DNA of 64,000 nucleotides from an uncultured Eubacteriales bacterium (GTDB taxonomy: Bacteria > Bacillota > Clostridia > Oscillospirales > Acutalibacteraceae). The DNA lies in NCBI GenBank assembly GCA_934445035.1, contig CAKSDI010000006.1, positions 44,236 to 108,235 on the forward strand, given 5' to 3'. The position numbers and the translations under genes are program-made. Of this stretch, positions 24,045-33,362 are shown piece by piece; the stretch's first letter is position 1, and every line of letters begins with the position of its first letter. The notes below the pieces were generated by a model that searched no databases, was not told where the DNA came from, and was given only the letters and a program-made list of their open reading frames with translations.

Positions 24045-25037
24045 TCACCCGCACCTTTCGATTTTTATTTCGTAATCTTTAAGACTGCCGTCAGATCTAA
24101 CTAAGCAGTCATAACCTTTATTTTTAAGAATATTTATATTAATTCTTTTTTGTCCGATAGTTTTTGATAAAAAAGAGGGATTTACAAATATTATGTATTT
24201 TCCTTTATCAGTTAGCTTGTCAGTAATTTTTTCAAGCATTATTTTTGATTGGCATATTTCGCTGAAAGCCGGGTGCCAAGGGCCTGCCGCATAAGAGCTT
24301 TCGTCAATAGAATGAAGCCCGAGTCTTATAACCTTTATGTTTTCTTTATTAAACATAAGAAAAAGCTTTGCGCAAAGCTCCGCCGCGCTGTCAACAGACT
24401 GCGGAACCAATTCGCCCGAATAATACTTATTACAAAGTAAAGTATCCTTTAAAATTATCGTCGGATAAATTCTAACGGTGTCAGGTCTTAAAGCAATAAG
24501 CTCTTTTGCTGTGAAAATATCGTACTCTTCGGTATCTTTATATAGTCCTGTCATCATTTGAAGACCTAAAGAAAACCCGAAGTCTTTTATAAGCTTTGAA
24601 GCATTTCTTACATCTTCCACCGAATGTCCGCGGTTATTGCTTAAAAGCACAGAATCGACCATACTCTGCGCGCCGAGTTCAATAGAAGTTACGCCGTATT
24701 CTTTTAAAATACCGAGCACTTCACTGTTTATCGCGTCAGGGCGGGTGGAAACCCGAATCCCCGCTACGCTTTTATTTTCAACATATTTATAGGCGGCGCT
24801 TAAAAGGTATAACATATAATCCCTGTCGATAGCAGTAAAACTGCCGCCGAAAAAAGCGATTTCCGAATTTTCAGGATCATAATTTTTACTTTTTAAAGCA
24901 ACTGTAACCGCACTGTCTATATCCTCTTTTTTAGGAATATTGCTTGTCCCTGTAATATGCCTTTGATTGCAGAAGCTGCACATATTCGGGCACCCTATAT
25001 GCGGAACAAATATTGAAATATTAAAATGCCTGGGCAT
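24045..25037 (-). CDS. Radical SAM protein (Elp3-like)
   Basis: A 330-residue radical SAM protein. The 4Fe-4S cluster motif is CPNMCSFC (Cys 16, 20, 23), followed by the glycine-rich FFGGSFTAI and later VSTRPDA and ELGAQSM, all typical of the Elp3/HemN-like group. Related genes between rnc and smc occur in many Clostridia. Their substrate is unknown, and a tRNA or small-molecule modification role is only a guess. No acetyltransferase domain is present, so it is not full-length Elp3. The ATG overlaps the rnc stop by 1 base. Confidence 0.85.
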   Translation of the reverse strand: MPRHFNISIFVPHIGCPNMCSFCNQRHITGTSNIPKKEDIDSAVTVALKSKNYDPENSEIAFFGGSFTAIDRDYMLYLLSAAYKYVENKSVAGIRVSTRPDAINSEVLGILKEYGVTSIELGAQSMVDSVLLSNNRGHSVEDVRNASKLIKDFGFSLGLQMMTGLYKDTEEYDIFTAKELIALRPDTVRIYPTIILKDTLLCNKYYSGELVPQSVDSAAELCAKLFLMFNKENIKVIRLGLHSIDESSYAAGPWHPAFSEICQSKIMLEKITDKLTDKGKYIIFVNPSFLSKTIGQKRININILKNKGYDCLVRSDGSLKDYEIKIERCG

Positions 25038-25717
25038 TACTTTTCACCCATCAGCCTAAGCGCCTCTTTTGCCGCCATTTGTTCTGCCTGTTTTTTGGAT
25101 TTTCCAGATCCCACTCCGATTACATTTGAATTCATTCTTACTTCCACTGTAAATGATTTATCATGATCGGGGCCTGATTCATCGGTTAAAATATAGGATA
25201 TGGATTCTTCGGGGTTTTGCTGAATTATTTCCTGAAGATTAGTTTTATAATCTTTAAAAGTATCCTCAGAAGAATGGTGTTTTATTTCTCTTAAAACGAA
25301 ATTCATAACATGGTTTTTCGCGGGCTCCATTCCGCCGTCAATATAAATTGCCGCCAAAACCGCCTCAAAAGCGTCGGCAAGGATAGAATCTCTTTCTCTT
25401 CCGCCGCCTTTTTCCTCGCCTTTTCCGAGCAAAAGATAATCGCCTAAATTAAGCTCTCTTGAAAACTCGCAAAGCGCTTTTTCACAAACAAGCGAGGATC
25501 TGAGCCTTGTTAACTCGCCCTCGGGCATTTTCGGAAATTTATTAAATATATAATCCGAAACAATTATGGAAAGCACGGAATCGCCTAAAAATTCAAGTCT
25601 TTCGTTTGAAGAAAAACCGTTTCTCACTTCATTTGCATAAGAAGAATGTGTGAGCGCGTTTTTTAGTAAATTAATATTTTTAAATTTATAACCGAGCTTA
25701 TTTTCAAGAGAGATCAT
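25037..25717 (-). CDS. rnc: Ribonuclease III
   Basis: A 226-residue double-strand RNase that processes rRNA and other structured RNAs. The catalytic signature ERLEFLGDS is at 39-47, the second acidic site in DAFEAVLAAIYIDGG, and a C-terminal double-stranded RNA-binding domain (about 155-226) ends with SGKSKKQAEQMAAKEAL. AAGGTG precedes the ATG. plsX lies 10 bp upstream; the acyl carrier protein gene that often sits between them is absent. Confidence 0.96.
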   Translation of the reverse strand: MISLENKLGYKFKNINLLKNALTHSSYANEVRNGFSSNERLEFLGDSVLSIIVSDYIFNKFPKMPEGELTRLRSSLVCEKALCEFSRELNLGDYLLLGKGEEKGGGRERDSILADAFEAVLAAIYIDGGMEPAKNHVMNFVLREIKHHSSEDTFKDYKTNLQEIIQQNPEESISYILTDESGPDHDKSFTVEVRMNSNVIGVGSGKSKKQAEQMAAKEALRLMGEK

Positions 25718-25726
25718 TAAATCACC

Positions 25727-26716
25727 TTATTTATTAATATTTTCGCCGATTTTTTCTATAACATCGTTCTCATAAAAAATGATCGCTTGCCTTACGGCGT
25801 TCATAATAGCCTTTGCGTCAGAACTGCCGTGAGCTTTGATAACGGGTTTATTTACGCCGAGCAGCGGAGCGCCGCCGACTTCGGAGCTATCCATCATTTT
25901 TTTGATATTATAAAGATCGCTTTTAAGAACAGCCGCCGCAAGTTTGTTTTTAAGCGACTTATACATAGCTTTCTTTAACTGAGAGAAAAGAGAAAGTGCC
26001 GTACCCTCCATTGTTTTAAGGGCGATATTACCCGAAAAACCGTCTGTTATCACAGCGTCTGCCGCACCTGATGGCATATCCCTGGCTTCAACATTTCCTA
26101 TGAAATTGAGATCGGACTGCGAGAGCAATTTATAAGCTTCCGTGTGAAGTTCATCACCCTTGGTGGATTCAGCTCCGATATTAAGAAGTCCGATTTTGGG
26201 AGATTTGATTTCCGAAACATTTTTAAGATAAACATCTGCCATAACTGCGAACTGTTTAAGCATCTCCGGCCTGCAATCGGCATTGGCTCCCATATCCATA
26301 AGCATATAGTTGCCGTTTACCGACGGCATAATCCCTGCAAGAGCAGGTCTTTTAACACCTTTAAGGCGCTTTACTATCAGTGTTCCTCCGACTACTATCG
26401 CACCTGTTGATCCGGCTGAAACAAAAGCGTCGGCTTTTCCCTCGGCAAGCTCAGAAAATGCAAGTCCCATTGAGGAATTCCTATGCTCTTTTAAAATAGA
26501 AGTGGGTTCGTCATGCATATCGATAACATCGTCTGTATCGACAATTTTAAGATTTTCATTAAAATAGAGATTTGAAGAAGTTATGATTTCACGGATCTCT
26601 TTTTCTTTTCCCACAAGCGTGATATCGGCACCGAATTGCCTGCAGGCAAGCGAAGCGCCCTCTACTATTGCCTTGGGGGCATTATCGCCGCCGTAAGCAT
26701 CAATTACTATTCTCAT
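25727..26716 (-). CDS. plsX: Phosphate acyltransferase PlsX
   Basis: Makes acyl-phosphate from acyl-ACP for phospholipid synthesis. A 329-residue protein with family motifs DAYGGDNAPKAIVEG at the N terminus, GSTGAIVVGGTL, DMGANADCRPE and VITDGFSGNIALKT. GAGGTG precedes the ATG, and the start overlaps the trmFO stop. No fabH/fabD/acpP neighbours are seen, so the lipid genes must lie elsewhere. Confidence 0.95.
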   Translation of the reverse strand: MRIVIDAYGGDNAPKAIVEGASLACRQFGADITLVGKEKEIREIITSSNLYFNENLKIVDTDDVIDMHDEPTSILKEHRNSSMGLAFSELAEGKADAFVSAGSTGAIVVGGTLIVKRLKGVKRPALAGIMPSVNGNYMLMDMGANADCRPEMLKQFAVMADVYLKNVSEIKSPKIGLLNIGAESTKGDELHTEAYKLLSQSDLNFIGNVEARDMPSGAADAVITDGFSGNIALKTMEGTALSLFSQLKKAMYKSLKNKLAAAVLKSDLYNIKKMMDSSEVGGAPLLGVNKPVIKAHGSSDAKAIMNAVRQAIIFYENDVIEKIGENINK

Positions 26717-28035
26717 ATATTTTCACCTCTGATATTTTTATCAAACCATTCAAGCGATCTCGCGGATAATGCCGCGTATCTCGCTTTTTTATCCCTTATA
26801 TGTTCATTTAAAGGGGGAAGAATTCCAAAATTTGCGCCCATAGGCTGAAAATCGGAAACAGTACTGTCAAAAAGATGATTTAAAAGCGCGCCCGTCATAG
26901 TAAATTCGGGGAAAACGAGCGGATCTTCATCATTTAAAAGCTTTACCGCATTTATACCTGCCACAATTCCGCAAAGAGCTGATTCCATATAGCCCTCAAC
27001 TCCCGTTATCTGACCCGCAAAAAACACATTATTGTGTTTTTTTAGAGAAAGATCAGAATTTAACACCTTTGGAGAATTGATAAAAGTGTTTCTGTGCATA
27101 ACACCGTATCGCATAAATTCGGCGTTTTCAAGTCCGGGAATAAGAGAAAAAACTCTTTTTTGCTCGGGGAATTTTAAATTTGTCTGAAATCCGACGATAT
27201 TATACAAAGTGCCTTTCGAGTTTTCTTTCCGAAGCTGAACTGCCGCCCAAGGTCTGTGCCCTGTTCTCGGATCTCTTAGCCCTACAGGCTTTAAAGGGCC
27301 GAATCTAATAGAATCCTCTCCCCTTTTTGCAAGCACTTCTACGGGCATACAGCCCTCATACACTTTAAAAGGCTTATCAAAATCTTTAAGCGGAGCGACT
27401 TCGGCTGAAATCAATTCGGAATAAAATCTCTCATATTCCTCTTTATTCATAGGACAGTTTATATAATCTCCCTGGCCGGATTCTTCCCTGTCGTACCTTG
27501 AAGCAAAGAAAGCCTTGCTCATATCAATGCTTTCTTTTGTAACTATCGGAGCAGCCGCGTCATAAAAACTAAGCGATCCGCAATCACACAATTTTTCGAT
27601 ATTTAAGGCGAGCGCTTTATCCGTAAGCGGACCTGTTGCAATTATTGTAACGCAGTCCGTAGGAATTTCACTTACGGTTTCGCATTTCACCGTAATATTT
27701 TCATCACTTAAAATGCTTTCGGTTATAAATTTTGAAAATTTTTCACGGTCTACCGCAAGCGCGCCGCCTGCCGCTACAGACGAAACTTCTGCCGATTGCA
27801 TACACAAAGAACCGAGTCTTCTTGCCTCTTCCTTTAAAAGACCAGCCGCGGAATCAATTCTTGCGGCTTTAAGTGAATTTGAGCACACAAGCTCTGCAAA
27901 GAGATCGGATTTATGCGCAGGAGATCTTTTTTCGGGTTTCATTTCATAAAGATCGACTTTTATACCAGCTCTTGACGCGGCTTTTGCCGCTTCGCAACCG
28001 GCTAGACCCGCTCCTATTACATTAATTTTTTTCAT
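26713..28035 (-). CDS. trmFO: Folate-dependent tRNA(U54) methyltransferase TrmFO
   Basis: Makes ribothymidine at U54 in the tRNA T-loop using methylene-tetrahydrofolate and FAD. A 440-residue flavoprotein with FAD motif GAGLAGCEA (8-16), the diagnostic LVCSNSLKA with its Cys, then SGQGDYINCPMNKEEY with the second family Cys. The C-terminal GVEGYMESALCGIVAGINA is also family-specific. It overlaps topA by 14 bp; the topA-trmFO pair is widely conserved. Confidence 0.96.
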   Translation of the reverse strand: MKKINVIGAGLAGCEAAKAASRAGIKVDLYEMKPEKRSPAHKSDLFAELVCSNSLKAARIDSAAGLLKEEARRLGSLCMQSAEVSSVAAGGALAVDREKFSKFITESILSDENITVKCETVSEIPTDCVTIIATGPLTDKALALNIEKLCDCGSLSFYDAAAPIVTKESIDMSKAFFASRYDREESGQGDYINCPMNKEEYERFYSELISAEVAPLKDFDKPFKVYEGCMPVEVLAKRGEDSIRFGPLKPVGLRDPRTGHRPWAAVQLRKENSKGTLYNIVGFQTNLKFPEQKRVFSLIPGLENAEFMRYGVMHRNTFINSPKVLNSDLSLKKHNNVFFAGQITGVEGYMESALCGIVAGINAVKLLNDEDPLVFPEFTMTGALLNHLFDSTVSDFQPMGANFGILPPLNEHIRDKKARYAALSARSLEWFDKNIRGENI

Positions 28036-30127
28036 TTTCGCTCTTTTTTTCGGATTTTTTAATTCTTGATGGGCACTGTGAATTCATACAGTATTTTCTG
28101 CCGCGAAGACCGTTAATAATATAACTGCCGCACTCTTTGCAGATTTCGCCTGTGGGAACTCCGGGAGATGCAAAATCGCAGTTCGGGTAATTCGAGCAGC
28201 CGTAAAACTTCTTGCCCTTTTTAGATATCTTTCTTATAAGCGGAGCGCCGCATTTGGGGCACGGCTGATTTACTTCGTTTTCCGGAGCAGGCTTTGTATT
28301 CTTGCATTCAGGATATCCCGGGCAGGCAAGAAATTTTCCGAATCTGCCTGTTTTAAGCACCATTTTTCTTCCGCATTTTTCACAAACCACATCGGTTTCA
28401 ACATCGGGCACTTTTACCCGTTTGCCGTCAAGAGAGGCTTCTGCCTTTTTATAAATAGAATCAAAATCATCATAAAAATCGGAAATAGTGGTTTTCCAAT
28501 CAAGCTCGCCTGAGCCGATTTTATCAAGCTTCTTTTCAAGACCCGCCGTGAATTTAACATCGACTATTTTCTTGAAATACTCAACCATAAGATCGGATAT
28601 AACTATTCCGAGCTGCGTAGGCTTTAAAGATTTCTTTTCTCTTTCGATATAATTTCTCTGCAAAATATTTGAAATTATCGGAGCATAGGTAGAAGGTCTT
28701 CCTATTCCGTTTTCATCGAGCGCTTTGATCAAAGTAGGCTCGGAATATCTTGCAGGCGGCTGAGTAAAGTGCTGATTTTTTTCAAGCTCTTTAAGCTTTA
28801 AAACATCTCCCACTTTCATTTCAGGCAAAGCTGCGCCGTCTTTCGTATCGTCGTCTTTACCCTCTTCATAAAGAGCCGTAAATCCGTCAAATTTAACAGA
28901 GTAGCCGTTGGCTTTAAAAAGATAGTCGCCGGCTGTGATATCCACAGCGCAGGTATTCTGCATACAAACCTGCATAAGCGACGCTATAAATCTCGACCAT
29001 ATAAGCTTATAAAGCTTATACTGATCTGTTGTAAGCGATTGCTTTATGCTGTCGGGCGTAAGCTCGGCCGAAGTAGGTCTGATAGCCTCGTGGGCGTCTT
29101 GCGCGCCGCTTTTTGATTTGAAATATCTCGGCTTTGCGGGAAGATAGTTTTCACCGTAATTTTTAACGATAAAGCTGTTAGCCGCCGCTCTTGCCTCTTC
29201 GCTTATTCTGAGCGAATCGGTTCTCATATATGTTATAAGACCTGTAGCACCTATATTTTCAAGCTCAATTCCTTCATAAAGCTGCTGAGCTATCTTCATT
29301 GTGCGCTGACCTGTAAATCCGAGCTTTCTCGAAGCCTCCTGCTGTAATGTGGAAGTGATAAAAGGCGGAGCAGGCTGTTTATTTCTTGTTCCCTTTTTGA
29401 TTGAAGAAACGATATATTCGCAATTATCGAGGTTATCGGCGATTTGATTTGCTGATTTTTCATCGGGAATAAGCTCGATCTTTTTGCCGTCTTTAGTTCC
29501 GTAAAGCTTAGCCTCAAAGGTTTTTCTGGAGCTTAAAAGCTTTGCGTCAATACTCCAATATTCTTCGCTTTTGAACTTTTCGATCTCGCGCTCGCGTTCA
29601 ACAATGAGTCTTAAAGCTACTGACTGAACTCTACCCGCCGACAGACCGCTTTTTACTTTCTTCCATAAAAACGGGCTTAGCTTATAGCCGACTATTCTGT
29701 CTACAACTCTTCTTGCCTGCTGAGCGTCAACAAGGTCAAGATTTATCTTATGAGGATTGGAAATACCCTTTTCCACACCGGTTTTAGTTATTTCGTTAAA
29801 CTCTACGCGGTTTTCATCATTCAGATCAAGCGATAAAATATGCGCAAGATGCCAGGAAATTGCTTCACCCTCGCGGTCCGGGTCGGTCGCGAGAATAACG
29901 CTGTCGCTGTTGGCGGCAGCTTCCTGGAGCTTCTTTATAACTTCTCTTTTATCAGGCATATTTATATACTGAAGTTTAAATCCGTGATCAACATCTACTC
30001 CGAGCTTGGATTTAGGAAGATCTCTTATATGTCCGCTTGAAGCCATAACCTCATATCCGGGACCGAGATATTTTTTAATACTTTTTATTTTATACGGTGA
30101 CTCAACTATTACTAATTTAGACATCAT
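28022..30127 (-). CDS. topA: DNA topoisomerase I
   Basis: Relaxes negative supercoils. A 701-residue type IA enzyme: Toprim domain with ESPYKIKSI (9-17) and DPDREGE (82-88), active-site Tyr 300 in GLITYMRTDS, then three C-terminal zinc fingers (CEKCG..CPGYPEC, CPKCG..CSNYPNC, CKECG..CMNSQC). The tail is Lys/Glu-rich. AAGGAG precedes tandem ATG codons. It follows dprA with a 4-bp overlap, the usual dprA-topA arrangement. Confidence 0.97.
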   Translation of the reverse strand: MMSKLVIVESPYKIKSIKKYLGPGYEVMASSGHIRDLPKSKLGVDVDHGFKLQYINMPDKREVIKKLQEAAANSDSVILATDPDREGEAISWHLAHILSLDLNDENRVEFNEITKTGVEKGISNPHKINLDLVDAQQARRVVDRIVGYKLSPFLWKKVKSGLSAGRVQSVALRLIVEREREIEKFKSEEYWSIDAKLLSSRKTFEAKLYGTKDGKKIELIPDEKSANQIADNLDNCEYIVSSIKKGTRNKQPAPPFITSTLQQEASRKLGFTGQRTMKIAQQLYEGIELENIGATGLITYMRTDSLRISEEARAAANSFIVKNYGENYLPAKPRYFKSKSGAQDAHEAIRPTSAELTPDSIKQSLTTDQYKLYKLIWSRFIASLMQVCMQNTCAVDITAGDYLFKANGYSVKFDGFTALYEEGKDDDTKDGAALPEMKVGDVLKLKELEKNQHFTQPPARYSEPTLIKALDENGIGRPSTYAPIISNILQRNYIEREKKSLKPTQLGIVISDLMVEYFKKIVDVKFTAGLEKKLDKIGSGELDWKTTISDFYDDFDSIYKKAEASLDGKRVKVPDVETDVVCEKCGRKMVLKTGRFGKFLACPGYPECKNTKPAPENEVNQPCPKCGAPLIRKISKKGKKFYGCSNYPNCDFASPGVPTGEICKECGSYIINGLRGRKYCMNSQCPSRIKKSEKKSENEKN

Positions 30128-31386
30128 TTTTTCTCCTTAAATAGGCATTCGTAATACCCTCCGGGGACAGCTTTAATAATACCGTCCACTTCGAGTTCTG
30201 TTAAAGCGGATAATATATCCTCATCTTTTATTTCAAGGCCGATAAGATCATCGACCGTGAATTTCTGCTTATCTAATTTATTATACACTATTTTTGCTTC
30301 TTTTGAAAGAGATTCTAAAGAGGATTCTTTCAAAAGTTGTAAAAGATCGGGTTTTTCTTCTTCTACAAAATAAGGCTCGTGAGTTTTAACGCTTGAAGTT
30401 CTCTTGATTTTTGAGTTTTCGGGAGGATAAACGAATTTTGAAGCTTCGTTATCCGCAGAGAAAGCGTTTTCTATATTAATCTTATCCGAATACTTTGCAC
30501 TGTAGCACTCAAAAATATCATTAACTTCAAGCAAAGGACTTGCGCCCTCTCTTAAAAGAAGATTTGACCCTTTATACTGCGGCTGATCAAGACCGCCCGG
30601 TATTACAAATACATCCTTGTTAAGGTCTGCCGCCTGATGAGCGGTATTTATTGCTCCTGATTTTTCTCCTGCCTCGGTTACGACTACGCCGACGCTCAGC
30701 GCCGCCATAATTCTGTTTCTTACAGGAAAAGTGAATTTACCCGGTTGGCAAAACGGCGGATATTCACTGATAAGACAGCCTTTCTTAGCGATCTCTCTTC
30801 TAAGATCCGCATTTTGCGGAAGATAATCGTAAAGTAATCCGCAGCCTAAAACTCCTATCGTAAATCCTCCGAAGTCAAGTGCCGCTTTGTGCGCATAGTA
30901 GTCGCTGCCTACTGCCGCACCGCTGATTATCGGAAATCCGGCTTTTGACAAACGCTTTGATAACGAATAAGAAGATTTAGCACCGAATTCGGTGACCTTT
31001 CTCGGTCCTACCACGCAAATAGCAGGCAGGTTATCAAAATCGGGAAAAGTTCCTTTATAATACAAAAGCAGCGGCGGTGAATATAGCTCTTTTAATCTCT
31101 TAGGATAATTATCATCTTCTATAGTGATGATATTGATGTTGTTTTTAATGCATATCTGCATTATTCTCGTGTTATATTCTGTTTTAACATCATAAAACTG
31201 CTTAGCAAACTTTTCGGGAAGTTTTAAATAGACCGTGTTTGCGTCGCAGGCAAGATGATTTTGTTTTTTAACGATTTTATACGCTTCGTAAGCTTTTGAT
31301 GTGCCTATGCCGAACGCTCTTTGAATTCTCAAAAGATTGCGAAGAATATAAAATCTGTCATCTCTGTAAGTTAAATCTTCTAGCAT
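30124..31386 (-). CDS. dprA: DNA-processing protein DprA
   Basis: Loads RecA on incoming single-stranded DNA in transformation. A 420-residue protein, longer than the 290-residue Bacillus form. It has an N-terminal helical extension (about 1-100), a Rossmann core with GPRKVTEFGAKSS, ISGAAVGSDYYAHKAAL and VIPGGLDQPQYKGSN, and a C-terminal winged helix (about 365-415). With comFC further along it suggests competence or general DNA repair. The usual SGLARGID loop is changed to SGAAVGSD. Confidence 0.93.
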   Translation of the reverse strand: MLEDLTYRDDRFYILRNLLRIQRAFGIGTSKAYEAYKIVKKQNHLACDANTVYLKLPEKFAKQFYDVKTEYNTRIMQICIKNNINIITIEDDNYPKRLKELYSPPLLLYYKGTFPDFDNLPAICVVGPRKVTEFGAKSSYSLSKRLSKAGFPIISGAAVGSDYYAHKAALDFGGFTIGVLGCGLLYDYLPQNADLRREIAKKGCLISEYPPFCQPGKFTFPVRNRIMAALSVGVVVTEAGEKSGAINTAHQAADLNKDVFVIPGGLDQPQYKGSNLLLREGASPLLEVNDIFECYSAKYSDKINIENAFSADNEASKFVYPPENSKIKRTSSVKTHEPYFVEEEKPDLLQLLKESSLESLSKEAKIVYNKLDKQKFTVDDLIGLEIKDEDILSALTELEVDGIIKAVPGGYYECLFKEKK

Positions 31387-31387
31387 T

Positions 31388-32161
31388 TTATCTCATCATT
31401 TCCCACATCGAAATCGCCGCTGCGGCTGCCGCATTGAGCGATTCCGCTTTTCCTTTCATAGGTATTGTTATTTTTTTAAAGGCGGCATTGATCAAAGCTT
31501 CATCAAGTCCGTTGCCTTCATTTCCTATCATTATGACATCTTTATTATTAAATTTTACATTGCAGATATTTTCCGCGCTTTTATCGGGAACACAGGCAAA
31601 TAACCGAAGTTCCGATCTGTCCGCAAAAGAAAGAATATCGTCTGTCAGATAAACGGGAATTCTTAATATCGTTCCCATAGACGCTCTTAAGACCTTAGGC
31701 GAATACGGATCACAGCCTCCGCTGATTATTAATCCGTCTATCCCGAGCGCCTCCGCCGATCTTGCTATCGCCCCGATATTTGAGGGATCCTGAAGATCTA
31801 TGAGTGCCGCATATCTGCCTGATAAAACATGCGAACAGCTTTTTCCCGGATACTTAGCGGCGGCAATTATGCCCTGGGGAGTTTTCGTATCTGCAATTTT
31901 TAAAAAAAGCTCGTCTGAAAGAATATAGATTTTTTCAGCCTTTTTTAGAATTTCATTTGACCTTTTATCCGCTTTCAAATTGAAAGAATCCGAGATGAAA
32001 ACTTCGGAAAATTCTATCCCGTTTTGCGCCGCGTCTTCGCAAATTCTTAGTCCCTCTATAACAAATTCGCGGCTTTTCTTGCGGTATTTCCCCGATGTCT
32101 GCAAAGAAAAAATATGCTTTAAAGCGGCGTTCGATTTTGATGAAATTCTTATAAACTCCAA
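31388..32161 (-). CDS. TrmH/SpoU family RNA 2'-O-methyltransferase
   Basis: A 257-residue SPOUT methyltransferase acting on rRNA or tRNA ribose. Motif 1 is LQDPSNIGAIARSAEALG, motif 2 IMIGNEGNGLDEALI, motif 3 IPMKGKAESLNAAAAAAI. An N-terminal substrate-binding domain (EFVIEGLRICEDAA) is present. The start is set at TTG 32161 because AAGGGG ends 8 bases before it; the in-frame GTG at 32170 overlaps that site. Target nucleotide is unknown. It is the first gene of the large minus-strand block. Confidence 0.9.
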   Translation of the reverse strand: MEFIRISSKSNAALKHIFSLQTSGKYRKKSREFVIEGLRICEDAAQNGIEFSEVFISDSFNLKADKRSNEILKKAEKIYILSDELFLKIADTKTPQGIIAAAKYPGKSCSHVLSGRYAALIDLQDPSNIGAIARSAEALGIDGLIISGGCDPYSPKVLRASMGTILRIPVYLTDDILSFADRSELRLFACVPDKSAENICNVKFNNKDVIMIGNEGNGLDEALINAAFKKITIPMKGKAESLNAAAAAAISMWEMMR

Positions 32162-32192
32162 AGCTTTCACCCCTTGTTTTTTAAGATATAAA

Positions 32193-32230
32193 AATCAAAA
32201 GTCGCCCGGGAATATCTTCTCGGGCGATTT
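32193..32230 (-). terminator. rplT terminator
   Basis: TCGCCCG (32202-32208) pairs with CGGGCGA (32221-32227), and on the minus strand a TTTTGATTTTTA tail follows. It ends the infC-rpmI-rplT operon. Confidence 0.85.
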
Positions 32231-32234
32231 AGCT

Positions 32235-32594
32235 TTATTTTGCAAGAGCTTTTTCAGCAGCTTTAACCAATGTGGTGAAACCTGCGGGATCGTTAACCGC
32301 GATATCAGCAAGCATCTTACGGTTGATCTGAACCTTTGCTTTAGAAAGACCGTTCATAAAAGTAGAATAATTCATACCGTTCATTTTAGCGGCAGCGGAA
32401 ATTCTTGTTATCCACAGACGGCGGAAATCGCGTTTCTTCTGTCTGCGGCCGATATAGGCATAGTTGCCCGATTTCATTACGGCTTCTTTAGCTGTTTTAA
32501 AAAGCTTTGATTTAGCGCCAAAATAACCTTTGGCAAGTTTTAATGTCTTTTTTCTTCTTTTGCGTGTAGCTAACGCACCTTTAACTCGTGCCAT
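32235..32594 (-). CDS. rplT: 50S ribosomal protein L20
   Basis: A 119-residue basic protein, standard for bL20: MARVKGALATRKRRKKTLKLAKG with FGAKSKLFKTAKEAVMKS and RDFRRLWITRISAA. It is needed early in 50S assembly. In Bacillota L20 often represses its own operon through the infC leader. GGAGGAT precedes the ATG; 30 bp separate it from rpmI. Confidence 0.98.
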   Translation of the reverse strand: MARVKGALATRKRRKKTLKLAKGYFGAKSKLFKTAKEAVMKSGNYAYIGRRQKKRDFRRLWITRISAAAKMNGMNYSTFMNGLSKAKVQINRKMLADIAVNDPAGFTTLVKAAEKALAK

Positions 32595-32624
32595 TTCAAG
32601 TATCCTCCAATTCTGATCGATCGC

Positions 32625-32822
32625 TTATTTATAAGGGATCATTTTCTTGACCGCCGCTACATTTGTAGAATCGGCGCATACGACTTTGCGAAGATTTCTC
32701 TTGCGCTTGGTTGTTTTCTTGTTAAGAATGTGGGACTTGAAAGCATGAGCGCGCTTAACCTTACCGGTTTTAGTGAGCTTAAAACGCTTTTTAGCGCCAC
32801 TGTGTGTTTTGATCTTAGGCAT
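32625..32822 (-). CDS. rpmI: 50S ribosomal protein L35
   Basis: A 65-residue protein with the bL35 pattern MPKIKTHSGAKKRFKLTKTG, then KRAHAFKSHILNKK and RNLRK. AGGAGG precedes the ATG. Placed between infC and rplT as in nearly all bacteria. Confidence 0.98.
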   Translation of the reverse strand: MPKIKTHSGAKKRFKLTKTGKVKRAHAFKSHILNKKTTKRKRNLRKVVCADSTNVAAVKKMIPYK

Positions 32823-32843
32823 TTTGTTTTCCTCCTGTAATTC

Positions 32844-33362
32844 TTATTTACCCGATTTCGGTGCTAAAAACATCAGCATATTGCGGCCTTCCATTTTAGC
32901 CGGCTTTTCAACCGAACAAACCTCGGAACAATATTCCGCAAATTTATTCATAATATCCGTGCCGATCTCGGGATGGCCCATTTCTCTGCCTCGAAATCTG
33001 ATGGAAACCTTAACTTTATTTCCGCTTTTAAGAAAATCTATCGCGTGGTTGCCTTTTGTTTCAAAATCGTGCTTATCGATACTAAGACCTAAACGGATCT
33101 CTTTTAACTCGACGATCTTCTGATTTTTTCTGGCTTCCTTTTCCCTCTTCGCCTGCTCAAAGCGATATTTTCCGTAATCCATAATTTTGCATACGGGCGG
33201 ATTGGCATTAGGAGAAATCGCCACAAGATCAAGATCCTGATGATACGCGGCGTCTAACGCTTTATCCAAGGGAAGAATACCGAGCTGGTTACCCTGGGAG
33301 TCTATTACTCTGACTTCCTTAAATCTGATTCCTTCATTGACTGATAATTCTTTGCTGCTGAT
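32844..33362 (-). CDS. infC: Translation initiation factor IF-3 (ATC start)
   Basis: IF-3 prevents premature subunit joining and checks the start codon. The frame continues well upstream of the first in-frame ATG/GTG/TTG (33269) and encodes the conserved IF-3 N terminus (SVNEGIRFKEVRVID, GNQLGI). The only sensible start is ATC at 33362, 9 bases after GGAGG, giving 172 residues. IF-3 genes are known for rare starts (AUU in E. coli) that let IF-3 limit its own synthesis. Later motifs PPVCKIMDYGKYRFEQ and KMEGRNMLMFLAPK confirm the family. A promoter and an attenuator-like hairpin precede it. Confidence 0.95.
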   Translation of the reverse strand: MSSKELSVNEGIRFKEVRVIDSQGNQLGILPLDKALDAAYHQDLDLVAISPNANPPVCKIMDYGKYRFEQAKREKEARKNQKIVELKEIRLGLSIDKHDFETKGNHAIDFLKSGNKVKVSIRFRGREMGHPEIGTDIMNKFAEYCSEVCSVEKPAKMEGRNMLMFLAPKSGK

